Notes: a model not told the origin generated them from the sequence alone. Positions 24,806 to 33,606 are shown, counted from the stretch's first letter. The stretch: 64,000 nt of DNA from Thiocapsa sp. (GCF_018399035.1 NZ_CP073760.1:1054001-1118000), one strand, 5' to 3'. A program made the numbers and translations.

Positions 24806-25096
24806 TCAGGTCTTTCCTTTTGACATTCCAGATCGTCCGGCGGAAATCCGGTCGATCCGAGGTTGTGGACATGGGCGTACGCTCCGTGCGAGTCGGGGCA
24901 TGGTACACCGATGGGGGTATCATTTTTGGGGAGCCGGTTGGGATTCAGAGCTGGCGTCGACGTCTTCTCGCTCCGCGCTCCGGGGACGATCGCGCTTGAC
25001 GATCATGTCGCTTGGCGGTGGGCTGACGATGCGGAGACTTTATCGTGTACGATCGGGTAAAATTCGCGACGATACGAACACGCTACGGAGAGGCCC
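24806..25096. repeat. A-module 5' flank, copy 2
   Basis: It begins with the GGGGTCAGGTCTTTCC junction motif, then the acyltransferase 5' end (reverse frame MSTTSDRPDFR), then the same 200 or so bases that precede A1 but without the 100-bp MITE. Its strand-specific features (TAAAAT, GGAGAGG) lead into A2. Confidence 0.8.
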
Positions 25097-26152
25097 ATGC
25101 GCAAGCCCACCGCCGATCGCGACGATTATGATTCCCCCTGGAAGGATCTGCTCGACCGTTGGCAGCGGCCTTTTCTGGAGTTCTTCTTCCCGACGATCGC
25201 GGCCGACATCGACTGGTCGCGCGGCTTCGAGTTTCTCGACAAGGAGCTGCAGAAGGTCACGCGCCGCGCCGTGGTCGGTCGGCGGTATGTCGACAAGCTG
25301 GTCAAGGTCTGGCGCCTCGGCGGCGAGGAGACCTGGGTGCTGATCCACACCGAGGTGCAGGGCGAGCCGGATCCGGGGTTTGCGCGGCGGCTCTACACCT
25401 ATCACTCGCGCCTGATGGACCGTTACGATCGTCCGGTCGCGACCTTGGTGATCCTGGCCGATGAGCGGCGCGACTGGCGCCCGGAGCACTATCGTCATGC
25501 CCTCTGGGGCTGCGAGGCGGTGCTGGTGTTTCCGGTCGTGAAGTTGCTGGATTTTAAATCCCGCACGGCCGAGCTGGAGGCCAGTACCAATCCGTTCGCG
25601 CTGGTCGTCCTGGCGCAGTTGGCCGCCACCGCGACCAAACGCGACCCGACCGCGCGGCTGGATCGCAAGATCGGGCTGACACGGCGGCTGTACCGTTTCG
25701 GCCTGAGCCGCGACGAGGTGCTGAGTCTGTATGCCTTCATCGACTGGGTGATGACGTTGCCCGCGCCGCTGGAGGACGACTACCATCGGGCCATTCAAGC
25801 CATCGAAGAGGCGGAGCAAATGCGATACGTGACCACGGCCGAGCGAATCGGCATTCGGAAGGGGATGGAGCGCGGGATGGAGCGCGGGATGGAACGGGGT
25901 CTGGAGAGGGGTCTGGAATCCGAACGTGCATTGCTCCAGCGCCTGGCTCGCCGCCGCTTCGGAGATGCGGTCGCCGAGCGCGCAGCTGTGCTGTTGGCGC
26001 TGATTCGGGCGCCGGAGACTCTCGAGCAGCTCGGTGAAGCGCTGCTCGATGGTGACGACGGCGAGGTCTGGTTGACGGCGGTGCAGGCGTTGGCGGAGCG
26101 CGCGGACGACCTTACCGAGGGGGCGAGAGACAGGTCGCCGGCAGCACAGTGA
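25097..26152 (+). CDS. Rpn/PD-(D/E)XK nuclease-like protein, family A copy 2
   Basis: 351 residues, nearly identical to A1 over the first 258 or so residues, with the same D66 and E86-V-Q88 core. It has five four-residue units (three GME, two GLE). Its C-terminal domain is slightly diverged (LLQRLARRRFGD) and the last 12 residues differ (LTEGARDRSPAAQ). An internal ATG at 25820 with AGAGG 8 bases upstream would give a 110-residue short form. The module follows the 3' end of the interrupted pilin gene. Confidence 0.75.
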   Translation: MRKPTADRDDYDSPWKDLLDRWQRPFLEFFFPTIAADIDWSRGFEFLDKELQKVTRRAVVGRRYVDKLVKVWRLGGEETWVLIHTEVQGEPDPGFARRLYTYHSRLMDRYDRPVATLVILADERRDWRPEHYRHALWGCEAVLVFPVVKLLDFKSRTAELEASTNPFALVVLAQLAATATKRDPTARLDRKIGLTRRLYRFGLSRDEVLSLYAFIDWVMTLPAPLEDDYHRAIQAIEEAEQMRYVTTAERIGIRKGMERGMERGMERGLERGLESERALLQRLARRRFGDAVAERAAVLLALIRAPETLEQLGEALLDGDDGEVWLTAVQALAERADDLTEGARDRSPAAQ

Positions 26153-26218
26153 ACTTCCGTGCCTTCAAAAAGTGGATAGATTTCCCACCGCGTCATCAGG
26201 ACCAACCGGCTTGCGAGG

Positions 26219-26527
26219 TCATCCCCGTCTGCGATTCTCGGTCCGACGACTGCGGATGGCCTCTACGTGATCCGCGAACCGCTGTCCTCCGGTGAGTTGC
26301 CCAACGCCTCGCGGATCAGCGTCCGCTCCCCCTGCGGAATCGAGAAATCGGGGGCAGGTCTTGACTTGTGCTTTTTCCGAGCAGAGACAAAGACAATGCG
26401 CTCGCTCATGAGCCGTTGATCTCAGGGCTTCGCAGTACGGATCGATATCGAGCCAGTCGAGGGTTTCATCTGTCGGGAAGTCATGAGGGGACGCAACGGG
26501 GCGTCGGTGTATTTGACCACCCAGCAC
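26219..26527 (-). pseudogene. RAYT relic, C-terminal part
   Basis: The minus strand shows DETLDWLDIDPYCEALRSTA and TGGQRFADHVEAIRSRRTEN, matching the late part of the RAYT at 22.2 kb. The segment between them is replaced by a CAGGTCTTGACTTG junction motif, and no N-terminal half exists. Inactive. Confidence 0.7.
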
Positions 26528-26577
26528 CGCGGAGCGGGTGGACCGCGATCCGCGATCCGTGGGGGCGCGGGCGGGTT

Positions 26578-27006
26578 TCAGGGCTGGCCCGGCGTGGAAG
26601 GATCGTCGTTCAGAACATCGGGCATCCGGGTGAGGACAAAGACGAGGACGATCTGTGCGAGCTCGATGGCCTCGACTACATCCGCCGGATCAGGATCGCT
26701 GACATCACCCGGATAGCGAAACGCCGTTGCGAATGGCGTCAAGACCTCGGTCGCCTCGGCCAGTTCCATAAACGCTGGTTCCAACTGTTCGCAGTCGGCG
26801 AGCAACGGAACCAACAAGTGGGTCTTTCGGAAAGGAACGTCGTGTAGCGCAAGATAAGCCTTCAACGCCTTCTCAGCCGCCTGCTGACAATGATAAGCCG
26901 CCGTGTCGAGGAGTGGCGGCCTATCGGAATATAGGCGACGTGCCGAGCGGAGATCGTTGCATGCCTTGGTGAGCCACTGTTGGATCAGTTCCGCTTTCTC
27001 ATCCAT
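26578..27006 (-). CDS. hepT: HEPN-domain toxin of a HEPN-MNT pair
   Basis: 142 residues from ATG 27006; the longer frame to 27066 is antisense to the MNT end. It has the HEPN (PF05168-type) pattern IQQWLTKACNDLRSARRLYS, TAAYHCQQAAEKALKAYLAL and KTHLLVPLLADCEQLEP. Such proteins are RNA-targeting toxins or substrates of the partner nucleotidyltransferase. Its start overlaps the end of the MNT gene by 8 bases, so the two are translationally coupled. The canonical RxxxxxH ribonuclease motif is not obvious. Confidence 0.82.
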   Translation of the reverse strand: MDEKAELIQQWLTKACNDLRSARRLYSDRPPLLDTAAYHCQQAAEKALKAYLALHDVPFRKTHLLVPLLADCEQLEPAFMELAEATEVLTPFATAFRYPGDVSDPDPADVVEAIELAQIVLVFVLTRMPDVLNDDPSTPGQP

Positions 27007-27319
27007 AAAGCAACCGACCTCGATCCAACGCTTGGCGCTCCAACGAGGTTGAAACCCGGCCCGCACGAATCATTTCATCACGGGTTCTGACCACGACTTC
27101 GATGGGTAGACGGATACCCCGCAGACTCCGATAAACCTCACGCGCACGGCGATAACCTGGCTCGCTGGATGTGCCGAGGACAACCAGAAGATCGATGTCG
27201 CTATCTTCATTCGGTTGCCCCCATGCCTGAGAGCCATAAAGCAGAATCTGCTCCGGATGGACGGCTTGAATGATGCGATCCACGACCTCGGACAACGCAT
27301 CGGAAGAAACGTTTACCAT
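26999..27319 (-). CDS. mntA: MNT-domain nucleotidyltransferase antitoxin of a HEPN-MNT pair
   Basis: 106 residues from ATG 27319 (an ATG one codon before is also possible; the longer frame starts inside a REP motif). ILLYGSQAWGQPNEDSDIDL is the GSx10DxD nucleotidyltransferase signature. IRLPIEVVVRTRDEM carries the third acidic residue region. In MntA/HepT systems it AMPylates and silences the HEPN partner. It is first in the pair and overlaps HEPN by 8 bases. The CAGGTCTTGACTCG repeat lies about 35 bases upstream. Confidence 0.85.
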   Translation of the reverse strand: MVNVSSDALSEVVDRIIQAVHPEQILLYGSQAWGQPNEDSDIDLLVVLGTSSEPGYRRAREVYRSLRGIRLPIEVVVRTRDEMIRAGRVSTSLERQALDRGRLLYG

Positions 27320-27352
27320 CATGGCTCCGGGAAAAGAAAAAAAGGAACCTCG

Positions 27353-27386
27353 GGTCAGGTCTTGACTCGTGCCTTTTCTCATCAGG
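27353..27386. repeat. GGGTCAGGTCTTGACTCGTGCC junction motif between HEPN-MNT and B1
   Basis: The same 30 or so bases occur at 18716, 35132 and 39932, with degenerate forms at 26349 and 36189. Here it separates the MNT gene promoter side from the 3' end of family B copy 1 and marks the end of the B module. Confidence 0.75.
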
Positions 27387-27427
27387 CAATCAAGATCAAG
27401 GCCGCCGACGTGAGCAGCAGGACGCTA

Positions 27428-27676
27428 TCAGTGCAGCACCTCATCAAGACTGTTGGCATCGAGTATCCGATCGGACCATTGCAGCAGCGTGTTGGGGTCG
27501 GCCCGGGTGACGCGTTCGCGCACCTGCTCACTGGGCGGGCCGAAGCGGCGTTCGATGAGGCGCAGGAGCATGGCTGCCCCGCCTTTCTGCACGCCCTGCA
27601 GTTCGCCCTGCTGCACGCCCTGCTGCAAGCCCTGCTGCACGCCTTGTTCAATGTAACGGTCGATGAAGGTTTGCAT
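27428..27676 (-). CDS. Predicted internal short product (RpnS-like) of family B copy 1
   Basis: The in-frame ATG at 27676 (MQTFIDRYIEQG) lies 8 bases after GGAG (27688-27685). It would give 82 residues consisting of the repeat helix and C-terminal domain. This matches the internally translated inhibitory fragment of E. coli Rpn proteins. Translation is predicted only. Confidence 0.5.
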   Translation of the reverse strand: MQTFIDRYIEQGVQQGLQQGVQQGELQGVQKGGAAMLLRLIERRFGPPSEQVRERVTRADPNTLLQWSDRILDANSLDEVLH

Positions 27677-28414
27677 GATGGGGTCTCCGGTGTTGGTTGA
27701 CTGTTGGAGCAGTTCCCGTACGTCGTGTTCTTCGATGCGCTGTGTCCCTTGGACATAGTAGCGCAACAGGGATTCCAGGATCGCCACGGCGGTGTCCTTG
27801 TCCTGCACCTGTTCGATCAGCGTCAGCAGCGTGCGCAGGCGTCCGATGGGTTGATCGTCGAAGATCCAGCGCAGGGCGAGTTGCACCAGACGCGTGAGCA
27901 CGTCGCCCTTGATCTCGGCGTTGGTGCGCGCGGAGAGGTCGACCAAGGCGTAGGTGAATTGCGGCACGAAGGCTGTCAATGCCTGCGGTAGCGGTGAGAC
28001 CAGTTGCTGAAAGCCGCGGGGAACACGCCATTGACGCTCGCCGTGGTAGATGACCAAGGGGTAGATCGGAGGCAGATGCTTGGCCTTGGGGTGTTGCTTG
28101 CGGTATTGGTCGCCTTCGGCGGTGATGTAGCGCAGCAGCTGCAGCAGCGTCCAGTGCTCGGGGCGGCTCTTGTGCTCGAACAGCAGATAGACGCTCAGAG
28201 GGCCGTCGCGATGCTGGACCCGATACACGAGGTCCGAATAGGCGGTGCGCAGATCGGACGCGACATAGCTGTCTTTGCCGATGTCGAGCGTGTCGAGATC
28301 GATCTCGGCGAGGAGCTCGGCCGGCAGGTGCCGGCGTAGGAAATCCAGTGCGATCTCGCGACGGCTGAAGCTTTCGCGAAAGTAGGTATCGTGGGGGGAG
28401 GCGATCTCGTCCAT
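27428..28414 (-). CDS. Rpn family (YhgA/Transposase_31) nuclease-like protein, family B copy 1
   Basis: 328 residues. It opens SPHDTYFRESFSRREIALDF, standard for Rpn/YhgA proteins. The PD-(D/E)XK core is YSDLVYRV with D61 and LLFEHKSRPE with E80-H81-K82. PIYPLVIYHGERQWRVP is the family motif. After TGDPIMQTFIDRYIEQG come four-residue QQGx repeats (GVQQGLQQGVQQGELQGVQ), then KGGAAMLLRLIERRFG and a LNxWSDRILDA-like end. Rpn proteins are DNA endonucleases with anti-phage and toxic activity in E. coli. A second copy lies at 40 kb. Confidence 0.87.
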   Translation of the reverse strand: MDEIASPHDTYFRESFSRREIALDFLRRHLPAELLAEIDLDTLDIGKDSYVASDLRTAYSDLVYRVQHRDGPLSVYLLFEHKSRPEHWTLLQLLRYITAEGDQYRKQHPKAKHLPPIYPLVIYHGERQWRVPRGFQQLVSPLPQALTAFVPQFTYALVDLSARTNAEIKGDVLTRLVQLALRWIFDDQPIGRLRTLLTLIEQVQDKDTAVAILESLLRYYVQGTQRIEEHDVRELLQQSTNTGDPIMQTFIDRYIEQGVQQGLQQGVQQGELQGVQKGGAAMLLRLIERRFGPPSEQVRERVTRADPNTLLQWSDRILDANSLDEVLH

Positions 28415-28446
28415 GGCAGCGGTGATCTATTGGTGGGGGTGTGGCA

Positions 28447-28743
28447 TCGGGGTCAGGTCTTTCCTTTTGACATTCCAGATCGTCCGGCGGAAATCCGGTC
28501 GATCCGAGGTTGTGGACATGGGCGTACGCTCCGAGCGAGTCGGGGGCATGGTACACCGATGGGGAATCGTTTTTGAGGAGCCGGTTGGGATTCAGAGCTG
28601 GCGTCGACGTCTTCTCGCTCCGCGCTCCGGGGACGATCTCGCTTCACGATCATGCCGCTTGGCGGTGGGCTGATGACGCGGAGACTTTATCGTGTGCGAT
28701 CGGGTAAGATTCGCGACGATACGAACACGCTACGGAGAGGCCC
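28447..28743. repeat. A-module 5' flank, copy 3
   Basis: It starts at GGGGTCAGGTCTTTCC and carries the acyltransferase 5' codons and upstream region into A3. It lacks the MITE. It abuts the 5' flank of family B copy 1, so A3 and B1 are divergent neighbours. Confidence 0.8.
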
Positions 28744-29784
28744 ATGCGCACGCCCGCCGCCGATTACGACGACTATGATTCCCCTTGGAAGGATCTGCTC
28801 GACCGTTGGCAGCAGCCTTTTCTGGAATTCTTCTTTCCGACGATCGCGGCCGACATCGACTGGTCGCGCGGCTTCGAGTTTCTCGACAAGGAGCTGCAGA
28901 AGGTCACGCGCCGCGCCGTGGTCGGACGACGGTATGTCGATAAGCTGGTCAAGGTCTGGCGCACGGGCGGCGAGGAGACCTGGGTGCTGATCCACACCGA
29001 GGTGCAGGGCGAGCCGGATCCGGGGTTTGCGCGGCGGCTCTACACCTATCACTCGCGCCTGATGGACCGTTACGATCGTCCGGTCGCGACCTTGGTGATC
29101 CTGGCCGATGAGCGGCGCGACTGGCGCCCGGAGCACTATCGTCATGCCCTCTGGGGCTGCGAGGCGGTGCTCGTGTTTCCGGTCGTGAAGTTGCTGGATT
29201 TTAAATCCCGCACGGCCGAGCTGGAGGCCAGTACCAATCCCTTCGCGCTGGTCGTCCTGGCGCAGTTGGCCGCCACCGCGACCAAACGCGACCCGACCGC
29301 GCGGCTGGATCGCAAGATCGGGCTGACACGGCGGCTGTACCGTTTCGGTCTGAGCCGCGACGAGGTGCTGAGTCTGTATGCCTTCATCGACTGGGTGATG
29401 ACGTTGCCCGCGCCGCTGGAGGACGACTACCATCGGGCTATTCAAGCCATCGAAGAGGCAGAGCAGATGCGATACGTCACCACGGCCGAGCGAATCGGCA
29501 TTCGGAAGGGGATGGAGCGGGGTCTGGAGAGGGGTCTGGAGCGGGGTCTGGAATCCGAACGTGCATTGCTGCAGCGCCAAGCTCGGCGGCGCTTCGGGGA
29601 TGCGGTCGCCGAGCGCGCCGCTGTGCTGTTGGCGCTGATTCGGGCGCCGGAGACTCTCGAGCAGCTCGGTGAAGCGCTGCTCGATGGTGACGACGGCGAG
29701 GTCTGGTTGACGGCGGTGCAGGCGCAGGTTGAACGCGCGGACGATCGCATCGATGCCGCGGGAGACCCCTCGCCGGCAGGATGA
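28744..29784 (+). CDS. Rpn/PD-(D/E)XK nuclease-like protein, family A copy 3
   Basis: 346 residues. It is nearly identical to A1 except for the N-terminus (MRTPAADYDDYDSPW) and only four four-residue units (one GME, three GLE), the shortest array. The core D66 and E86-V-Q88 is kept. The C-terminal 100 or so residues match A1 and A4. The internal ATG at 29467 follows AGAGG by 8 bases and would give a 105-residue short form. It is divergent from B1. Confidence 0.75.
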   Translation: MRTPAADYDDYDSPWKDLLDRWQQPFLEFFFPTIAADIDWSRGFEFLDKELQKVTRRAVVGRRYVDKLVKVWRTGGEETWVLIHTEVQGEPDPGFARRLYTYHSRLMDRYDRPVATLVILADERRDWRPEHYRHALWGCEAVLVFPVVKLLDFKSRTAELEASTNPFALVVLAQLAATATKRDPTARLDRKIGLTRRLYRFGLSRDEVLSLYAFIDWVMTLPAPLEDDYHRAIQAIEEAEQMRYVTTAERIGIRKGMERGLERGLERGLESERALLQRQARRRFGDAVAERAAVLLALIRAPETLEQLGEALLDGDDGEVWLTAVQAQVERADDRIDAAGDPSPAG

Positions 29785-29905
29785 AGGCGCGGTCGCCTCG
29801 GACGGCAGCCCGATGAATATGCTCTGAGGGCATCGGGGTCAGCACTTTCATGGTCGGGCCTGATCAGGATACGCGGAAATTTCAGCTATCTCGGCTGATT
29901 TCCAG

Positions 29906-30394
29906 CTACTCACCAACCTCGCGCAAGAGTCGCTGCACGATCTCGTCGGACGCGTAGAGTCCGGTTTCCCGCAGTCGCTGGATGACTGGCCCAGCGCGAT
30001 CGATCAGTCCTGCAACCTTCGCGCGACCGATGATGCCCAGGGTTCCAATGATCGCGAGCCCCATCGCCTTCGCGCAGCGTCTGGCCGCCAAGTCGTCGAT
30101 CACGACCCGGTCTGCGGCATGCGTAACCGCATAGCTGATGACTTGGGTTTCGCCCGCGCCAAGGTCCCAGCTCAGAATGTTGGCCGGCGGGACTTCGTCA
30201 TCCACGATGATGGCAGGCTCGAGTGCGCCCAGGATCTGAATCGTACGCGCTCCATCTGGTTTGGCGCTGACCTCTTGGATGACGGCGCCGGGCACGGCGA
30301 TCTGCCCTGCCATGGCACTGAGCAGTTCGATCTGCTCGACCTTGCCGAGCAAGATCAGCGGCGAGGCATTGACGACCCAGCGTCTATCCGCCAT
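29906..30394 (-). CDS. DUF3368 PIN-like toxin
   Basis: 162 residues from ATG 30394, which overlaps the antitoxin gene by 11 bases; an in-frame ATG at 30415 is less likely. VVNASPLILLGKVEQIELLS is the start of PIN-like DUF3368 proteins, with DLGAGETQVISYA and VVIDDLAARRCAKAMG giving the later acidic residues. These are VapC-like predicted ribonucleases paired with UPF0175 antitoxins, as here. The end IVQRLLREVGE is typical. Confidence 0.85.
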   Translation of the reverse strand: MADRRWVVNASPLILLGKVEQIELLSAMAGQIAVPGAVIQEVSAKPDGARTIQILGALEPAIIVDDEVPPANILSWDLGAGETQVISYAVTHAADRVVIDDLAARRCAKAMGLAIIGTLGIIGRAKVAGLIDRAGPVIQRLRETGLYASDEIVQRLLREVGE

Positions 30395-30638
30395 GGATCT
30401 CGGCCGCAAGCTCATCGGCTGTGACTTGGCACGCCGGAACCTTGCGGCGGCGGAGCTCTTCCAAGAGCTCGGCTCGCGTCAGATCGGCCAGCTCAGCCGC
30501 TTTTCCCTGCGAAACGACGCCTTCGGCATACCACTGAACCGCCGCGGCGATGCGCATCTCGCGTGCAAACTCCCCGGGCGCGAGGCGCAACGCGCCGAAG
30601 GCCGAGGCATCGAAGTCAAAAGTGATCGTGGTGGTCAT
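30384..30638 (-). CDS. UPF0175 family antitoxin
   Basis: 84 residues from ATG 30638; upstream codons belong to the repeated REP/acyltransferase flank. FAREMRIAAAVQWYAEGVVS, then QGKAAELADLTRAELLEELR is the standard UPF0175 pattern, with a helix-turn-helix-like segment. It is the first gene of the pair and overlaps the toxin start by 11 bases. Its promoter must lie within or near the orphan A-module flank at 30.65 kb. Confidence 0.85.
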   Translation of the reverse strand: MTTTITFDFDASAFGALRLAPGEFAREMRIAAAVQWYAEGVVSQGKAAELADLTRAELLEELRRRKVPACQVTADELAAEIHGG

Positions 30639-30652
30639 GGCTGTTCTGGCAT

Positions 30653-30834
30653 CGGGGTCAGGTCTTTTGTGACATTCCAGATAGTCCAGATAGTCCGGCG
30701 GAAATCCGGTCGATCCGAGGTCGTGGACATGGGCGTACGCTCCGTGCGAGTCGGGGACATGGTACACCGATGCGGGATCGTTTTCGGGGGAAGCGGATGG
30801 AATCCGGGCGTCCCAGGGGTTGATGTCGTTGGCC
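30653..30834. repeat. Orphan A-module 5' flank without the rpn gene
   Basis: The junction motif CATCGGGGTCAGGTCTTTTG, the acyltransferase 5' codons and about 60 further bases of the A flank are present, with one extra tandem AGATAGTCC unit. The similarity then ends and the 9-bp target repeat of the DUF6399-type IS follows. Confidence 0.7.
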
Positions 30835-32751
30835 GGCGTTGTTCATAGTCCCGTCCAAGTCCGAGTTCATGGCTTGGTGATGGGCATGCGGGGATTTGGC
30901 AGGACCCACGAAATTTCATACCCTTGGAAGTGCAAACTAACCGAGGGTTCGAAAAGATGTTCGAAGATCCTGCCGAGAGTGACTTTAGACCAAGCGCGGG
31001 CGCTGCGCTACCCGGACGTTCGAGACCGGGCCGGAGCATCGGCTCATGACGCGACGCACACGCTTGGAGCAAGCCGAGCACATCGCGGCGGCCGAAGCAC
31101 GGCTGGCGGCGGGGGAGACGCAACGCGCCGTGGCCACCGAGATGGGTATTGCGCGCAGCACCTTGCGCGACTGGTGCGGGGAGGTTCCGCGCGGGGATCC
31201 GCCGACGGGCTTGACGGCCTTCGCACGCACCCCGGAGGGGATCGATTGGTTGCATCGGCTGGTGTTGGCGGCGCATTTCAGCATCACCTTGCGGGCGGCG
31301 GGCGGAACCCGGCTGGTGAGTGAGTTCCTGGAGCTGAGCGGACTGTCGGCCTTCGTCGGGGTCAGCGACGGCGCGCAGCACGCGCTCAATGTCGCCCTGG
31401 AAACGGCCGTGGTCGCGGTGGCCGCGGAGCAGCGCACGGCGCTTGCCGAGGGCATGCCGGCGCGTGCGGTGACGGTGTGCGAGGACGAAACCTTTCATCC
31501 GGGGATCTGCTTGGTCAACATCGAGCCGGTGTCGAACTTCATTGTCCTGGAGCAATACGCCGCGGATCGCACCGCGGCGACCTGGACCGCCGCGCTTCAG
31601 GACGCCTGCACGGGGCTCGCCGTGGAGGTGATCCAGAGCACCGCCGACGAGGCCAAGGCGCTGCGTCGCCATGCCGAGACGGACCTCCGTGCGCATCATT
31701 CCCCGGACCTCTTTCACGGCCAACACGAGGTCTCCAAAGCCACGTCCTTGGCGTTGGCGCGCGACGTGCGCCGGGCTGAAGCCGGCGTGGCGGCCGCGCA
31801 GGCGCATTGGGAGGCCGAGCGCGCGGCGCAGCAGGCATTCGAGGCGCGCATGCCCCGCCCGCTCGGGCGTCCACCGGCCTTCGAGACCCGCATTGGCGCC
31901 GCCCTGAGCGCGCTGGTCGCCGTGGAAGCCGAACGCGACCGCGCACGGGAGCGGCAGAGCGAGGCGCGCGCATTGATCCGCGAGCTCGGCGTGCTGTATC
32001 ACCCGTATGATCCGGTGGATGGACAGACGCAGCCGGTGGAGCGCGTGGCGGCGCGCTTCACCGACGTCTGGACACGCCTGAAGGGATTGGCCGAGGCCGC
32101 CGAGCTGCCCGAGCGCGCTCGCGAACGCCTCGCCAAGGCCGAGCGCCTGACCGTGCAGTGGCTCGCCACGCTCGCGTTCTTCTTCGCCACCGTGACCGCC
32201 AGGGTCGAGGCCCTCGCACTATCCCCGGAGCTGGAAGCGGCGGTCCTCGAGCAGCTCATCCCCGGCATCTACCTCGAGCGCGTCGCCGCCCGCAGCACCG
32301 CGGCCGAGACCCGACACCGCGTGCAGGCGGCGAGTACCGCGTTGCTCGACGTCCTGCGGCGCGCCGATCATCCGCTGCAGCGTCTCGCGCCCGAGGACAG
32401 CGCTCGGGTCGAACAGGTCGCCGGCGCTTGCGCCGATCTGTTCCAACGCAGCAGCTCCTGTGTGGAAGGACGCAACGGCCAACTGTCGCTGCATCATCAC
32501 GGGCGTCATCGCTTGAGCGACCGCAGGCTCGCCGCGCTCACCGCCGTGCACAACTTCCACATCCGCCGTCCCGACGGCACGACCGCCGCCGAGCGCTTCT
32601 TCGGGCGGACACATCCCGCACTGTTCGAGGAGCTTCTCCTGCGTGTGCCCTTGCCGCCGCGACCCCGACGCCGCCGACTGCGTCCGGCGAAACTGCCCTA
32701 TCTGATGCCGGTCGCGGCATGAGGGCGGTGGTCGGGATAATGAACAAGGCC
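30835..32751 (+). mobile_element. DUF6399-type insertion sequence, 1917 bp, 19-bp TIR, 9-bp target duplication
   Basis: The left end GGCGTTGTTCATAGTCCCG (30835-30853) and the inverted right end GGCCTTGTTCATTATCCCG (32751-32733) match at 16 of 19 positions. TCGTTGGCC is repeated exactly at 30826-30834 and 32752-32760, directly outside the ends. It contains one long transposase gene. The target was the GTTGGCCGTCGGGAC segment of the REP-like module seen intact at 18.8 and 35.2 kb. Confidence 0.88.
31046..32722 (+). CDS. DUF6399-type putative transposase
   Basis: 558 residues. The N-terminal helix-turn-helix is ETQRAVATEMGIARSTLRDW. A central segment VTVCEDETFHPGICLVNIEP, then HSPDLFHGQHEVSK, and late SSSCVEGRNGQLSLHHHGRH could supply the acidic DDE residues. 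A helical insertion (250-400) separates the last two. RRPDGTTAAERFFGRTHPAL is the usual C-terminal block of DUF6399 proteins. Its place between terminal inverted repeats and a 9-bp duplication shows that it is the transposase of this element. Catalytic residues are inferred by position. Confidence 0.75.
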   Translation: MTRRTRLEQAEHIAAAEARLAAGETQRAVATEMGIARSTLRDWCGEVPRGDPPTGLTAFARTPEGIDWLHRLVLAAHFSITLRAAGGTRLVSEFLELSGLSAFVGVSDGAQHALNVALETAVVAVAAEQRTALAEGMPARAVTVCEDETFHPGICLVNIEPVSNFIVLEQYAADRTAATWTAALQDACTGLAVEVIQSTADEAKALRRHAETDLRAHHSPDLFHGQHEVSKATSLALARDVRRAEAGVAAAQAHWEAERAAQQAFEARMPRPLGRPPAFETRIGAALSALVAVEAERDRARERQSEARALIRELGVLYHPYDPVDGQTQPVERVAARFTDVWTRLKGLAEAAELPERARERLAKAERLTVQWLATLAFFFATVTARVEALALSPELEAAVLEQLIPGIYLERVAARSTAAETRHRVQAASTALLDVLRRADHPLQRLAPEDSARVEQVAGACADLFQRSSSCVEGRNGQLSLHHHGRHRLSDRRLAALTAVHNFHIRRPDGTTAAERFFGRTHPALFEELLLRVPLPPRPRRRRLRPAKLPYLMPVAA

Positions 32752-33031
32752 TCGTTGGCCGTCGGGACAGTGGAAGAGGACGACTGCAAGTCGTCGATCC
32801 CGGGGTGTCGTCGCTTCGCGACATTGGACAGCGTCGGTTCCTTCTTCCAAAAGGCATCGGGGTCTTGCCTCGTGGCTTTGAACACACGTCGAAAGCGAGG
32901 ATTCAGCCGGCGATGCAAGGATGTCGGAGCTTCCCATAGGGAAAATCCCCCGCTTGAAGACTAACGGTAGAAGTGGAGGCCCATCAGACGGATGGATTCA
33001 GTGCGACCTCGCCGACAGCATTCGTTATCGC
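32752..33031. other. Non-coding stretch with split REP-like module right of the IS
   Basis: The right half of the target REP module (GTGGAAGAGGACGACTGC with the AAGTCGTC return) continues from the IS. Then follows a GCATCGGGGTCTTGCCTCG junction motif at 32865. No gene-like frame is seen before the hicA stop at 33032. Confidence 0.5.
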
Positions 33032-33274
33032 TTATCGCTCGCGCGCGGAATAAAACGACTTCTTGGAGACACCCGCTTGACGCGCCATCGACGCGATGAG
33101 GGTTGGAGAGAAAGGCGCCTTGGGACAGTCCACCGTGACCTTGTAGCGTCGGCCGTCTTCATCCTTGACCCACTGCTCGTGTGAGCCGCTCCCGCCCTTG
33201 CGGGGCTCGAAACCGAGTGTGCGCAGGATCCGCTTGACCTCGGTGCAGGTCAGCGGCGGGAAGTGTCCGCTCAT
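33032..33274 (-). CDS. hicA: HicA-type mRNA interferase toxin
   Basis: 80 residues from ATG 33274; a longer frame to 33436 is antisense to hicB. LTCTEVKRILRTLGFEPRKG and GGSGSHEQWVKDEDGRRYKV with the catalytic Gly-Ser-His, then IASMARQAGVSKKSFYSARE, define HicA, a double-stranded-RNA-binding-fold ribonuclease. Its ATG overlaps the hicB stop by four bases. Antitoxin-first order is the less common hicBA arrangement. Confidence 0.9.
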   Translation of the reverse strand: MSGHFPPLTCTEVKRILRTLGFEPRKGGSGSHEQWVKDEDGRRYKVTVDCPKAPFSPTLIASMARQAGVSKKSFYSARER

Positions 33275-33606
33275 TGAGCGAGCGACAGGGGGAGGCGTCC
33301 GTTGAACGGGCGGTGGGTGTCGTCGTGTCGGCGGATATGGCGCCAGAAGCCGAACCACCAGAAGCGCAGCCAGTACCGCAGCGGCGCGCGTCGACTCAGC
33401 AACGCGTCGGCGTAGGCTTGGTCTTCGCCGTCCCATGCCTCGCGGACATAGTCATCGATCATGGCATCCAGCTTGCGTTTGACCTCCTCGAAGGTCTCGC
33501 CTTGGGCGGCCAAGTCGAAGTCCAGACAGATGGCGACCCACAGGCGCGGCGCCTCACGCTCGGCGTAGCAGCGGACCTTCAGCTCGGTGGGACGGATGGT
33601 CGTCAT
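33271..33606 (-). CDS. hicB: HicB-like antitoxin
   Basis: 111 residues. ELKVRCYAEREAPRLWVAIC and LDFDLAAQGETFEEVKRKLD are the RNase H-like HicB fold. The C-terminal region is rich in Trp/Arg (LRYWLRFWWFGFWRHIRRHD) and lacks an obvious helix-turn-helix or ribbon-helix-helix. It may be a variant HicB that acts only by binding HicA. Translational coupling to hicA through ATGA supports pairing. Confidence 0.8.
   Translation of the reverse strand: MTTIRPTELKVRCYAEREAPRLWVAICLDFDLAAQGETFEEVKRKLDAMIDDYVREAWDGEDQAYADALLSRRAPLRYWLRFWWFGFWRHIRRHDDTHRPFNGRLPLSLAQ

Noticed and set aside
30635-32002. 455-codon minus-strand frame across the DUF6399-type IS
   Set aside because: Spans the IS boundary and is antisense to the transposase.
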